Below are positions 8,462 to 15,988 of a stretch of DNA of 64,000 nucleotides, piece by piece (the stretch's first letter is position 1; each line of letters opens with the position of its first letter). The DNA is from Allobosea sp035944375 (GTDB taxonomy: Bacteria; Pseudomonadota; Alphaproteobacteria; Rhizobiales; Beijerinckiaceae), in assembly GCF_035944375.1 (NCBI RefSeq), contig NZ_DASZBE010000005.1; one strand, 5' to 3'. The notes beneath the pieces were generated by a model. The model saw only the letters and a list, made by a program, of their open reading frames with translations, was not told where the DNA came from and searched no databases. The translations under genes were made by a program, and so were the position numbers.

Positions 8462-9433
8462 TTAGACCACCTGATTGCGCAAGGTCGTCTCGCCGCGTGC
8501 GAGCCTGGCGAGGTTGTCCACGAGGAGGTCGACGACATTGGTTTCGTAGGCGCGGGTCTCGCCGGCGCTGTGGGGCGTGACGATGACGTTCTTCATCGCC
8601 CAGAGCGGCGAGGCCGCCGCCAGCGGCTCCTCGACGAAGGTGTCGAGCCCGGCCCCGGCGATGCGGCCTTCCGACAGCGCCGCGACCAGAGCCATCTCGT
8701 CGACGACCTTGCCGCGCGCGACATTGATCAGCAGCGCGCCCGGCTTCATCGCCGCCAGCGCCGTCGCGTCGATTAGGTTCTCGGTTTCCGGCGTCAGCGG
8801 GCAGGTCAGCGCGACGATGTCGGCCTGCGCCAGCACCTCGTGAAGCTGATCGGGCCGGACGATCGCCTCGATGTCGGGATGAGGCTCCGGGCTGCGGCGC
8901 ACGCCGATGATGCGCAGGCCGAAGGCGGCGGCAAGCGTCGCCAGCCGCAGGCCGATGCGGCCCAGCCCGACGATGACCAGCGTCTTGCCGCCGAGTTCGT
9001 CCTCGCGCCGGGCGCGATCGCCGATCATCGGCCGCCAGGTCGCGGCGGTCTGGTTGTCGCGGGCGAGGTGGATCTGCCGGGTCAGGCCGAGGATCAGCGC
9101 CATGGCGTGCTCTGACACCGCGCGCTCATTCGCTCCCTGGGCGCTCGCCAACCGAATGCCGGCCGCCGCGAAGGCGGCCTTGTCGTACTGGTCGGTGCCG
9201 GCGCTGACCGACTGGACGAAGCGCAGCTTGGGGCAGGACGCGATCAGCTCGTTGCGCCAGAGCCCGGAGACCACCACGATATCGGCCTCCGGTGCCCGCG
9301 CCTTCAGCTCATCGAGCGAGCGGACTTCGAAGCTCTTCGCGGCATGCCCCCGCGTCGCGAATTCGGCCTGCAACTGATAGGCGGCATGGGCGAAGCAGAT
9401 GGTCAGGTCGCTTCCGGTCGGCAGAGCAGGCAT
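8462..9433 (-). CDS. D-2-hydroxyacid dehydrogenase (NAD-dependent)
   Basis: A 323-residue member of the D-isomer-specific 2-hydroxyacid dehydrogenase family, enzymes that reduce 2-ketoacids to D-2-hydroxyacids or run the reverse reaction. The Rossmann nucleotide loop is VGLGRIGLRLA at about residue 153. The catalytic triad segments are present: Arg in NVARGKVVDE, Glu in TFVEEPL and His in TPHSAGETRAYE. Substrate specificity cannot be assigned; glyoxylate/hydroxypyruvate reductase is one possibility. The start is the ATG at 9433, not the TTG one codon upstream. It is followed leftward by a palindromic repeat. Confidence 0.92.
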   Translation of the reverse strand: MPALPTGSDLTICFAHAAYQLQAEFATRGHAAKSFEVRSLDELKARAPEADIVVVSGLWRNELIASCPKLRFVQSVSAGTDQYDKAAFAAAGIRLASAQGANERAVSEHAMALILGLTRQIHLARDNQTAATWRPMIGDRARREDELGGKTLVIVGLGRIGLRLATLAAAFGLRIIGVRRSPEPHPDIEAIVRPDQLHEVLAQADIVALTCPLTPETENLIDATALAAMKPGALLINVARGKVVDEMALVAALSEGRIAGAGLDTFVEEPLAAASPLWAMKNVIVTPHSAGETRAYETNVVDLLVDNLARLARGETTLRNQVV

Positions 9434-9523
9434 CAAAGCAATCCTCGGGGGGTGAGACGGGCGGCGGCCACCTTAGCCTGCCGCCGCGGCTTCCCGCCAC
9501 GGCGCAGACGCAGCGCCCGCCGC

Positions 9524-10534
9524 TCAGCCGCCATGCGGGAAACAGGCCAGCGCCGCTTCGAGCCGCGCCCAGCCCGGCGCATCGCCGGGCAGGCCGAAGC
9601 GCAGCCTTGTCGGATCGGCCTGGAATCGTCGCACATAGAGCCCGCGGGCACCGAGATGGGCAAAGAGAGCCGGCGCCGCGGGCGTCGCAAGCAGCCGGAA
9701 CAGCGCGGTGCCGCCGATGATCTCGCCCAGCGGAGCCATCAGCGCATCGAGCCTCGCGGCATCGGCGGTGCGCGCGGCGCCGGCCTGCGCCAGCCACTGG
9801 GCATCGGCGAGCGCCTGCGCGCCGATCGCCAAAGCGGGACCGGCCACGGCCCAGGGACCCATCGCGTCGCGCAGCGCCGACACCAGATTTGCCTCGCCGA
9901 TGGCGAAGCCGAGCCGGACACCGGCCAGGCCATAGGTCTTGCCGAAGGAGCGCAGCACCAGCGTCGCAGGCGGCAGGGCGGGGATCAGGCTCGCCTCGGG
10001 CGCGAAGTCGCAAAAGGCCTCGTCGACGACCAGCAGACCGCCGCGGGCGGCGCAGCGTGCGGCGAGCATCGTGAGATCGGACGCCGACAGCAGGCGCCCA
10101 TCCGGGTTGTTGGGGTTCACGACCACCACCGTCGCGGCCTCGTCCGTCTCGGCCGGCGTCGTCGCGTCGACGACCGTCGCGCCCATCTTCCGCCAGGCGA
10201 GCGCATGCTCGGCATAGGTCGGCCCTAGCACGGCGACCGGCCCGGCACCGACGAGATCCGGAACGACCCGTGGCAGGAGATCGATCAGGATCTGGGTGCC
10301 CGGCGCGGCGACGATCTCAGCGTCGGACCTGACGCGATAGGCCTTTCGCGCCGCTGCCAGCAGCGCCGCCTCGTCATCGGCGGCGGGCAGTCGCTGCCAG
10401 AGGCTTAACGGCAGCGCGGGAAGCGGATAGGGGATCGGGTTGATCCCGGTGGAGAGATCGATCCAGGGCTCGGGCGCTTCCGGAAACAGCGCCCGCGCCC
10501 GGCCGAGATCGCCGCCATGCCAGATGCCCTCCAT
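9524..10534 (-). CDS. cobC: Threonine-phosphate decarboxylase / CobC aminotransferase-fold enzyme of cobalamin synthesis
   Basis: A 336-residue class I/II aminotransferase-fold protein. The PLP lysine lies in LRSFGKTYGLAG and the phosphate and substrate contacts in VVVNPNNPDGR and VVDEAFCDF. CobC (called CobD in enterics) supplies the aminopropanol arm of cobalamin by decarboxylating threonine phosphate. The N-terminal GIWHGGDLGRARALFPEAPEPWIDLSTGINP is diagnostic. Two starts are possible, ATG at 10534 (GAGG seven bases before) and ATG at 10555, which would overlap the divergent cobD start on CCATGG. I favour 10534. In alphaproteobacteria cobC and cobD are standard neighbours. Confidence 0.93.
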   Translation of the reverse strand: MEGIWHGGDLGRARALFPEAPEPWIDLSTGINPIPYPLPALPLSLWQRLPAADDEAALLAAARKAYRVRSDAEIVAAPGTQILIDLLPRVVPDLVGAGPVAVLGPTYAEHALAWRKMGATVVDATTPAETDEAATVVVVNPNNPDGRLLSASDLTMLAARCAARGGLLVVDEAFCDFAPEASLIPALPPATLVLRSFGKTYGLAGVRLGFAIGEANLVSALRDAMGPWAVAGPALAIGAQALADAQWLAQAGAARTADAARLDALMAPLGEIIGGTALFRLLATPAAPALFAHLGARGLYVRRFQADPTRLRFGLPGDAPGWARLEAALACFPHGG

Positions 10535-10553
10535 TCCGTTTGCCTCGCCGCCC

Positions 10554-11555
10554 ATGGCTTTGTCTGATCTCTGGCCCGACACACTGCTTCTGCTGCTGGC
10601 CGCGCTCGCGATCGAGGCCACGGTCGGCTATCCGCAGCGCTTGTATGCGCGGATCGGCCATCCCGTCACCTGGATCGGCGCGCTGATCGCATGGCTCGAC
10701 CGGCGGCTGAACCGGGAGATGGCCGGGTTCGCCGCGCGGAAGGCGGCGGGTGTGGCCGCGCTCATCATCCTGCTGGCAATGGCGCTGGCGGGGGCGCTCG
10801 CGCTGACCGCCCTGTGCCGACAGCTGGGGCCGGCGGGGCTGTTGCCGCTGGCGCTTCTCGCCTCGACGCTTCTGGCGCAGCGCAGCCTGCACGAGCATGT
10901 CGCGGCCGTCGCCCACGGGCTGGAGACGGGAGGGCTCACCGAGGGGCGCAAGGCGGTGTCGATGATCGTCGGCCGCAATCCCGACAGCCTGGACGAGGCC
11001 GGTGTCTCGCGCGCCGCCATCGAGAGCCTGTCTGAGAATTTCTCCGATGGGGTCGTGGCGCCGGCCTTCTGGCTCGGGGTCGCCGGGCTGCCCGGCATCA
11101 TCATGTACAAGGCGATCAACACCGCCGATTCGATGATCGGCCACAGGACGCCGCGCCATCTCGCCTTCGGCTGGGCCTCGGCGCGGCTCGACGACCTCGT
11201 CAACCTGCCGGCCTCGCGGCTGACCGCTCTGCTGATCGTGGCGGCTGCGGCGCTCGACCGCGATGCCGATGCGGCGGGCGCCTGGCGGGCCGTGCGCCGC
11301 GATGCGAACCGCCATCGCTCGCCCAATGCCGGCTGGCCGGAGGCGGCGATGGCGGGCGCGCTGGGCCTGAGGCTCGCCGGGCCGCGCATCTATGGCGACG
11401 TCACCGTCGAGGATGGCTGGATGGGCGATGGCCGGGCCGAGGCGACGGCGGCAGACATCCGGCGCGGCTTGCGGCTGTATCGGACAGCTTGCGGGTTATT
11501 GTGGGGGGTGGGGGGATGGGGCGCGCTGATCGCGCTGGTGCTGTCGTGGGGGTGA
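10554..11555 (+). CDS. cobD: Adenosylcobinamide-phosphate synthase (CobD/CbiB)
   Basis: A 333-residue integral membrane protein that joins aminopropanol (phosphate) to adenosylcobyric acid to make adenosylcobinamide (phosphate). Typical CbiB segments are YPQRLYARIGHPVTWIGALI, VGRNPDSLDEAGVSRAAIES, ESLSENFSDGVVAPAFW, INTADSMIGH and the C-terminal HRSPNAGWPEAAMAGAL. Several hydrophobic helices span the inner membrane. The start is placed at the ATG at 10554 by homology-like alignment with the usual short leader; the frame is open much further upstream over cobC but that is antisense. It is divergent from cobC with only about 19 bases between the chosen starts. Confidence 0.95.
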   Translation: MALSDLWPDTLLLLLAALAIEATVGYPQRLYARIGHPVTWIGALIAWLDRRLNREMAGFAARKAAGVAALIILLAMALAGALALTALCRQLGPAGLLPLALLASTLLAQRSLHEHVAAVAHGLETGGLTEGRKAVSMIVGRNPDSLDEAGVSRAAIESLSENFSDGVVAPAFWLGVAGLPGIIMYKAINTADSMIGHRTPRHLAFGWASARLDDLVNLPASRLTALLIVAAAALDRDADAAGAWRAVRRDANRHRSPNAGWPEAAMAGALGLRLAGPRIYGDVTVEDGWMGDGRAEATAADIRRGLRLYRTACGLLWGVGGWGALIALVLSWG

Positions 11556-11623
11556 GGCTGCGCAGCTTCCGGCGCCGTGCCGGTTGCGATAAGATCGCGT
11601 CCGCAGCCGCTGGGAAGGCGATC

Positions 11624-11848
11624 ATGGGCACGCATGTGACGATCGACGACGACGTCGTCCGCGCCGCCGAGAAGCTGGCGCGGGAGCAGGACCGCACCGT
11701 CGGGGAGGTGATCTCCGACCTGGCCCGGCGCGCTCTGCCAGCGGAGCCGGAGATCACCTACCGAAACGGCTTCCCTCAACTGCCGAGCCGTCCCGGCGTC
11801 GTGGTCACGTTGGAACTGGTGAACGCGCTTCGCGATGAAGAGCCGTGA
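11624..11848 (+). CDS. Antitoxin of a VapBC-type pair
   Basis: A 74-residue protein with an N-terminal ribbon-helix-helix-like segment (THVTIDDDVVRAAEKLAREQDRTVGEVISDLARRAL) followed by a short acidic tail, the usual layout of a small DNA-binding antitoxin. The downstream gene starts at a GTG overlapping its stop codon (GTGA), and encodes a PIN-domain protein, so the pair is a toxin-antitoxin module. I start at the ATG at 11624; the frame is open to 11489 but overlaps cobD. The antitoxin should bind its own promoter and neutralise the toxin. Confidence 0.82.
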   Translation: MGTHVTIDDDVVRAAEKLAREQDRTVGEVISDLARRALPAEPEITYRNGFPQLPSRPGVVVTLELVNALRDEEP

Positions 11849-12288
11849 CGTATCTGCTCGACGTCAATGTTCTGATCGCGCTCATCAATCCGTCGCACAT
11901 TCATTCCTCGGTCGCACATGACTGGTTTGCGTCCCGTGCGAAAGAGTCATGGGCGACCTGTCCGATCGTCGAGAACGGCGTGGTGCGTATCCTCGGAAAC
12001 CCGCGCTATCCGTTTTCGCCGGCCCAATCTTCACCTGCTGGCGTTGCCCGGATTCTGAGCGAACTCCGCGCCATTCCCGGACACGTCTTTTGGCCTGATG
12101 CGGTCAGTCTGTTTGACGACGCGATCGTCGATCTCTCACGGCTGCGCCATTCAAAAGAGGTGACCGATACCTATCTGCTGGCGCTCGCGTCATCCAAAGG
12201 CGGGAAGCTGGCGACCTTCGATACACACATCGCCACCTATACAGTCCGTGGCGGTGCCGACGCGCTTCACCTCATTCCCACGGCCTGA
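11845..12288 (+). CDS. PIN-domain toxin (VapC type)
   Basis: A 147-residue PIN-domain ribonuclease. The acidic residues of the active site can be placed: D6 in MTYLLDVNVLIAL, E43 in IVENGVVRI, an Asp in the HSKEVTDTYLLALA segment and D in LATFDTHI. VapC toxins of this family cut tRNA or rRNA when released from the antitoxin. It begins at GTG 11845, overlapping the antitoxin stop by four bases. The pair sits inside the cobalamin locus between cobD and cobO, so it is an insertion into an otherwise coherent cluster. Its base composition is slightly less GC-rich than its neighbours. Confidence 0.88.
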   Translation: MTYLLDVNVLIALINPSHIHSSVAHDWFASRAKESWATCPIVENGVVRILGNPRYPFSPAQSSPAGVARILSELRAIPGHVFWPDAVSLFDDAIVDLSRLRHSKEVTDTYLLALASSKGGKLATFDTHIATYTVRGGADALHLIPTA

Positions 12289-12295
12289 CACCCTT

Positions 12296-12907
12296 CTAAA
12301 ACTCGATCCCCTCCTGCGCCTTCACGCCGGCGGTGAAATGGTGCTTCACCAGCGTCATCTCGGTCACGAGGTCGGCGGCTTCGATCAGCTCCGGCTTGGC
12401 GTTGCGGCCGGTGACGACGATGTGGAGATCGGGCCGGCGGGCCTGAAGCGTGGCGACGACCTCGGCCAGCGGCAGGTAGTCGTAGCGCAGCGCGATGTTG
12501 AGTTCGTCGAGCACGATCAGGCGGATGCTGTCATCGGCCATCAGCTCTTTGACCTTCCCGAAGGCGCGGGTGGCGGCGGCGATGTCGCGGGCCTTGTCCT
12601 GCGTTTCCCAGGTGAAGCCCTCGCCCATGGTGTGCCAGGAAATCTGCTCGCCGAAGGCGTCGAGCGCGCGGCGCTCGCCGGTCTCCCAGGCGCCCTTGAT
12701 GAACTGCACCACGCCAACGCGCCAGCCATGGCCGAGCGCGCGCAGCATCAGCCCGAAGGCCGCCGTCGACTTGCCCTTGCCGGGGCCGGTGTTGACGATC
12801 AGAAGCCCCTTCTCGACCGTCTTGGAGGCGACCTCGGCGTCCTGCAGCGCCTTGCGCTTTGCCATTTTCGCCTTGTACCGGGTGGCGGCGTCGGTCTCGT
12901 TCGTCAT
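12296..12907 (-). CDS. cobO: Cob(I)yrinic acid a,c-diamide adenosyltransferase (CobO/BtuR)
   Basis: A 203-residue ATP:corrinoid adenosyltransferase. It transfers the 5'-deoxyadenosyl group from ATP to the cobalt of the reduced corrin. The P-loop is NTGPGKGKSTAAFG near residue 41, and the family segments IKGAWETGERRAL, WHTMGEGFTWETQ and IVLDELNIALRYDYL are all present. The ATG at 12907 is preferred over a GTG at 12919. It lies downstream of cobU on the same strand with 25 bases between, so they form a small operon transcribed away from the riboswitch-led operon. Length matches the CobA/CobO/BtuR family (about 200). Confidence 0.96.
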   Translation of the reverse strand: MTNETDAATRYKAKMAKRKALQDAEVASKTVEKGLLIVNTGPGKGKSTAAFGLMLRALGHGWRVGVVQFIKGAWETGERRALDAFGEQISWHTMGEGFTWETQDKARDIAAATRAFGKVKELMADDSIRLIVLDELNIALRYDYLPLAEVVATLQARRPDLHIVVTGRNAKPELIEAADLVTEMTLVKHHFTAGVKAQEGIEF

Positions 12908-12932
12908 CGTCGTTCTCACGTCACGAGCCTGT

Positions 12933-13445
12933 TCATTTCAGCTGCATCGGTAGGCCGGCCACCATGAAGACCACGCGTCCGGCCCTTGCCGCAATCGCCT
13001 GATGCAGCCGGCCGGCCTCGTCGCGGAAGCGCCGCGCCAGCGCATTGTCGGGCACGATGCCGAGCCCGACCTCGTTGCTGACGAGCACGATGGGGCTCGA
13101 CGCCTGCGCGCAGGCCTCGATCAGGGCGCGGCCTGCGGCGGCGGTGTCCTGCTCGGCCAGGATCAAATTGGTGAGCCACAGCGTCAGGCAATCGACCAGC
13201 ACGGGGCGGCCAGCGGGAAGCCCGCGAATCGCGTCGGGCAGGTCGAGCGGCGCGTCGAGCGTGAGCCAGTCCGCGGGCCGGCGGGCCCGGTGCTCGGCGA
13301 TTCGCGCGGTCATCTCGTCATCCCAGGCCTGGGCGGTCGCGATATAGGCCCAGGGCGGCGGCAGCGCCTCGATCAGCGCTTCGGCATGGCGGCTCTTGCC
13401 CGAGCGGGCGCCGCCGAGGACGAGGGTGAGGTGGGGGATGTTCAC
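12933..13445 (-). CDS. cobU: Adenosylcobinamide kinase / adenosylcobinamide-phosphate guanylyltransferase (CobU, CobP)
   Basis: A 170-residue bifunctional enzyme that phosphorylates adenosylcobinamide and then attaches GMP, preparing it for joining to the lower-ligand riboside. The P-loop LVLGGARSGKSRHAE is at the N-terminus, followed by IATAQAWDDEMTARIAEHRARR (the region of the guanylylated His), LVDCLTLWLTNL and VSNEVGLGIVPDN, all strong family marks. I start at GTG 13445, because GGAGG lies nine bases upstream; the TTG at 13454 lies too close to the GGAGG. It heads the cobU-cobO operon. Confidence 0.95.
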   Translation of the reverse strand: MNIPHLTLVLGGARSGKSRHAEALIEALPPPWAYIATAQAWDDEMTARIAEHRARRPADWLTLDAPLDLPDAIRGLPAGRPVLVDCLTLWLTNLILAEQDTAAAGRALIEACAQASSPIVLVSNEVGLGIVPDNALARRFRDEAGRLHQAIAARAGRVVFMVAGLPMQLK

Positions 13446-13460
13446 AGGCAGCAACCTCCG

Positions 13461-13540
13461 CCGTCATGCTCGGGCTCGCCCCGAGCATCTCCTGCGAGAG
13501 ATTCTCGGGTCTGCGCTCCGCTTCGCCCGAGAATGACGGC
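13461..13540. repeat. Dispersed palindromic repeat copy (GAGAATGACGG variant)
   Basis: A shorter variant of the main palindromic family lying between the cobU start and the riboswitch. It opens with CCGTCATGCTCGGG and closes with CCCGAGAATGACGG, with a small inner hairpin of GCTCGGGCTCGCCCCGAGC. Its position means it is in the 5' region of cobU. Confidence 0.8.
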
Positions 13541-13581
13541 GCCCTGCATTGCACAGCCTCTCGCACATGGCTAATGATCGT

Positions 13582-13742
13582 CGCCGACGGTGCCTCCGCG
13601 AGGAGGTGAAAAGGGAACGCGGTGCAACGCCGCGGCTGCCCCCGCAACTGTAAGCGGCGAGTTTCGCGCCATCGGCCACTGGGAGCGATCCCGGGAAGGC
13701 GGCGTGGAATGACCAGACCCGCGAGCCAGGAGACCTGCCGTC
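13582..13742 (+). promoter_or_regulatory. Cobalamin riboswitch
   Basis: The conserved core of a B12 riboswitch is readable in order: GACGGTGCC, then GAGGAGGTGAAAAGGGAACGCGGTG, then GCGGCTGCCCCCGCAACTGTAAGCGG, then GGAATGACCAGACCCGCGAGCCAGGAGACCTGCC, which contains the B12 box GCCAGGAGACCTGCC at 13725-13739. The element lies 136 bases upstream of the hupE-type gene on the same strand. Binding of adenosylcobalamin should switch off the downstream operon, which begins with the metal permease and probably runs through cobW and cobN to cobJ. No second copy was seen for the leftward cobU-cobO operon. Confidence 0.95.
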
Positions 13743-13877
13743 GACAGTGTTCCTATGGGCCCATCGGACGGGGTGTTCCGACGGCGGCTGTGTTCGCGTG
13801 GCGAAGGTCACGCGGCTCCGTCCTTGGGAACGTAGGCCGGTCGCAAGATCGGCCGCCTTCTGACGGAGACCGGAACC

Positions 13878-14495
13878 ATGACGCTGCGCAACCGCCTGAC
13901 CCTCGCCTTCACCGCCCTGCTCTGCAGCCCGGCGCTCGCCCACCACCCGATGGGCGGCGCGACGCCTTCGACCCTGACGGAGGGGCTTCTGTCGGGCCTC
14001 GGCCACCCCATCCTCGGGCTCGATCACCTCGCAGCGCTGGTCGCGGTCGGCCTCGTCGCCTCCCGCTACGCGTCCGGCGCGCTGCTGCTGCCGGTGCTGT
14101 GGATCGCCGGCATGGGGTTGGGTGCCTTCGCCCATATGAACAGCATCGACCTGCCGGCCGGTGAGATCCTGGTTGCGGGCAGCCTCGTGCTGATCGGCGC
14201 CATCGGCGTGCTCAAGCCCTCGCTGCCGCTGCCTGCGCTGGCTGCGATCTTCGCGGCGGCCGGCTTCGCCCATGGCCATGCGCTGGCCGAATCGATCATC
14301 GGCGCCGACACCGCCGTGGTCGGCGCCTATCTCATCGGGCTGGTGGCGATCCAGGCCGCCATCACGGTCGGCACGATCCTGCTGGTGCGCCGGCTGTTCT
14401 CCATGCCCGCAACCCTGCCGGTGCGCGCAGCGGCCGCCGCCATGGCCTGCGTCGGCCTCGTCTTCCTGATCGCGGCCCTGCCCGCGACGGCCTGA
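13878..14495 (+). CDS. HupE/UreJ-family metal permease, probably cobalt uptake
   Basis: A 205-residue membrane protein of the HupE/UreJ family. A cleavable or uncleaved leader (LTLAFTALLCSPALAHHPMGG) is followed by the conserved HPILGLDHLAALVAVG motif, in which the His and Asp residues bind the metal, and by AAGFAHGHALAESI. About six hydrophobic segments are visible. HupE/UreJ proteins carry nickel or cobalt; the B12 riboswitch upstream and the cobW and cobN genes downstream strongly favour cobalt here. It starts the riboswitch-controlled operon. Specificity for cobalt over nickel is inferred from context only. Confidence 0.9.
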   Translation: MTLRNRLTLAFTALLCSPALAHHPMGGATPSTLTEGLLSGLGHPILGLDHLAALVAVGLVASRYASGALLLPVLWIAGMGLGAFAHMNSIDLPAGEILVAGSLVLIGAIGVLKPSLPLPALAAIFAAAGFAHGHALAESIIGADTAVVGAYLIGLVAIQAAITVGTILLVRRLFSMPATLPVRAAAAAMACVGLVFLIAALPATA

Positions 14496-14508
14496 CGCCG
14501 GCCGGATC

Positions 14509-14928
14509 ATGAGCATGTCCCTGCAGCAGCCGCGCCCGGAAACGGGCACGGCTCTCGTCCGTATCCTCGTCTGCGCGACCTGCCGCGCCGCCGGGGGCGA
14601 CCCCGACGCGCCGCGTCCCGGGGCCCTTCTCGCCGCCGGCCTACGCGACGCGCTCGACCCCACTCTCGATGCGGCGGTCAGCGTCGAGACCGTCGAATGC
14701 CTCTCCGTCTGCAAGCGTCCCTGCACGGTCGCGCTCAGCGGCGAGGGCCGCTGGACCTATGTCTATGGTGATCTCGACCCGGCATTGGGCGTCGAGACGC
14801 TGCTCACCTTCGCGCGCCAGTACCGCGAAGCCCCGGACGGAATCGTGCCCTGGCGCGAGCGCGCCGAGGCGATCCGCAAGGGCGTGGTCGCGCGCCTTCC
14901 TCCCCTCCCGATCGCGGGTTCCCGATGA
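14509..14928 (+). CDS. DUF1636 family protein, probably metal-binding
   Basis: A 139-residue protein of the DUF1636 family. The N-terminal segment ILVCATCRAAGG and the later VECLSVCKRPCTVAL give a CxxC plus CxxxCxxxC cysteine pattern like that of thioredoxin-fold ferredoxins, so a metal or iron-sulfur centre is likely. DUF1636 proteins are often found beside cobalamin genes, and here the gene is locked between hupE and cobW: it starts 14 bases after the former and its stop overlaps the cobW start (ATGA). A role as cobalt chaperone or redox partner for CobN or CobG is a guess. Confidence 0.85.
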   Translation: MSMSLQQPRPETGTALVRILVCATCRAAGGDPDAPRPGALLAAGLRDALDPTLDAAVSVETVECLSVCKRPCTVALSGEGRWTYVYGDLDPALGVETLLTFARQYREAPDGIVPWRERAEAIRKGVVARLPPLPIAGSR

Positions 14929-15962
14929 ATTCCCTGACAAAGACCCCCTGCACCATCATCACCGGCTTCCTCGGCGCCGGTAAGACGACGCTGGTGCGCC
15001 ATCTGCTCGAGAATGCGGAGGGCAAGAGGCTCGCGGTGCTCGTCAACGAGTTCGGCGATCTCGGCTTCGACGGCGAATTCCTCAAGGGCTGCGGCATTTC
15101 GGGCTGCACCGAGGAGGACGTCGTCGAGCTGCCGAACGGCTGCATCTGCTGCACCGTGGCGGATGATTTCGTGCCGGCGCTGGAAAAGCTGCTGAACCGG
15201 GCCGACCCGCCGCAGCACATCCTGATCGAGACCTCCGGGCTGGCTCTGCCCAAGCCGCTGGTCCAGGCCTTCAACTGGCCGGCGATCCGGGCCCGCGTCA
15301 CGGTCGACGGTGTCATCGCAGTGGTCGACGGGCCGGCGGTGGCCGAGGGCCAGTTCGCCGACGACCCCGAGGCGCTCGCCGCCCAGCGCGCGCAGGACGC
15401 CTCCGTCGAGCACGACAACCCGCTGGAGGAGGTCTTCGAGGACCAGATCCTCTGTGCCGACCTGATCCTGCTCAACAAGAGTGACCTGATCGACACAGCG
15501 ACGCGCGAGCGGGTCAAGAGCGAGATTTCGGCGCATCTGCCCAAGGCGATCAAGATCGTCGAGACCCGCCATGGTACGATCGAGCCCGCGCTGATCCTGG
15601 GCCTGAGCGCCGCGGCGGAGGCCGATCTGGCATCGCGGCCCTCGCATCACGGCGATGGCGAGGACCATGAGCATGACGATTTCGATTCGGTCGCGCTGGC
15701 GCTGCCGGACGGACTCGCCCCCGACGCACTGGCGGCCCGCCTCGGCAAGGCGGCCGAAGCGCAGGGCGTGTTGCGGCTGAAGGGCTTCGCCGCCGTGCCG
15801 GGCAAGCCGATGCGGCTCGTCGTGCAGGGCGTCGGCCGGCGCGTCAGCCATCATTTCGACCGGGCCTGGACCGAAGGCGAAGCGCGCGACGGGCGTCTCA
15901 CCGTGATCGGGCTGAAGGGCTTCGACGTGAAGGCGGTGGAGGCCGCGCTCGCCGGCGCCTGA
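14925..15962 (+). CDS. cobW: CobW, cobalt-chaperone GTPase
   Basis: A 345-residue G3E-family P-loop GTPase. Motifs in order are the Walker A GFLGAGKTT at residues 14-22, NGCICC with C73, C75 and C76 as the metal site, the LIETSGLA switch, LLNKSDL for guanine recognition, and a His/Asp-rich loop HHGDGEDHEHDD at about 241-252. CobW delivers Co(II) for insertion by CobNST under GTP control. A C-terminal CobW_C domain follows. Its ATG overlaps the DUF1636 stop and it is followed 26 bases later by cobN, its partner. The His-rich loop is typical of this branch of the family. Confidence 0.96.
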   Translation: MNSLTKTPCTIITGFLGAGKTTLVRHLLENAEGKRLAVLVNEFGDLGFDGEFLKGCGISGCTEEDVVELPNGCICCTVADDFVPALEKLLNRADPPQHILIETSGLALPKPLVQAFNWPAIRARVTVDGVIAVVDGPAVAEGQFADDPEALAAQRAQDASVEHDNPLEEVFEDQILCADLILLNKSDLIDTATRERVKSEISAHLPKAIKIVETRHGTIEPALILGLSAAAEADLASRPSHHGDGEDHEHDDFDSVALALPDGLAPDALAARLGKAAEAQGVLRLKGFAAVPGKPMRLVVQGVGRRVSHHFDRAWTEGEARDGRLTVIGLKGFDVKAVEAALAGA

Positions 15963-15988
15963 GCGTTCGGACTTTCTGAAAGACCGGC

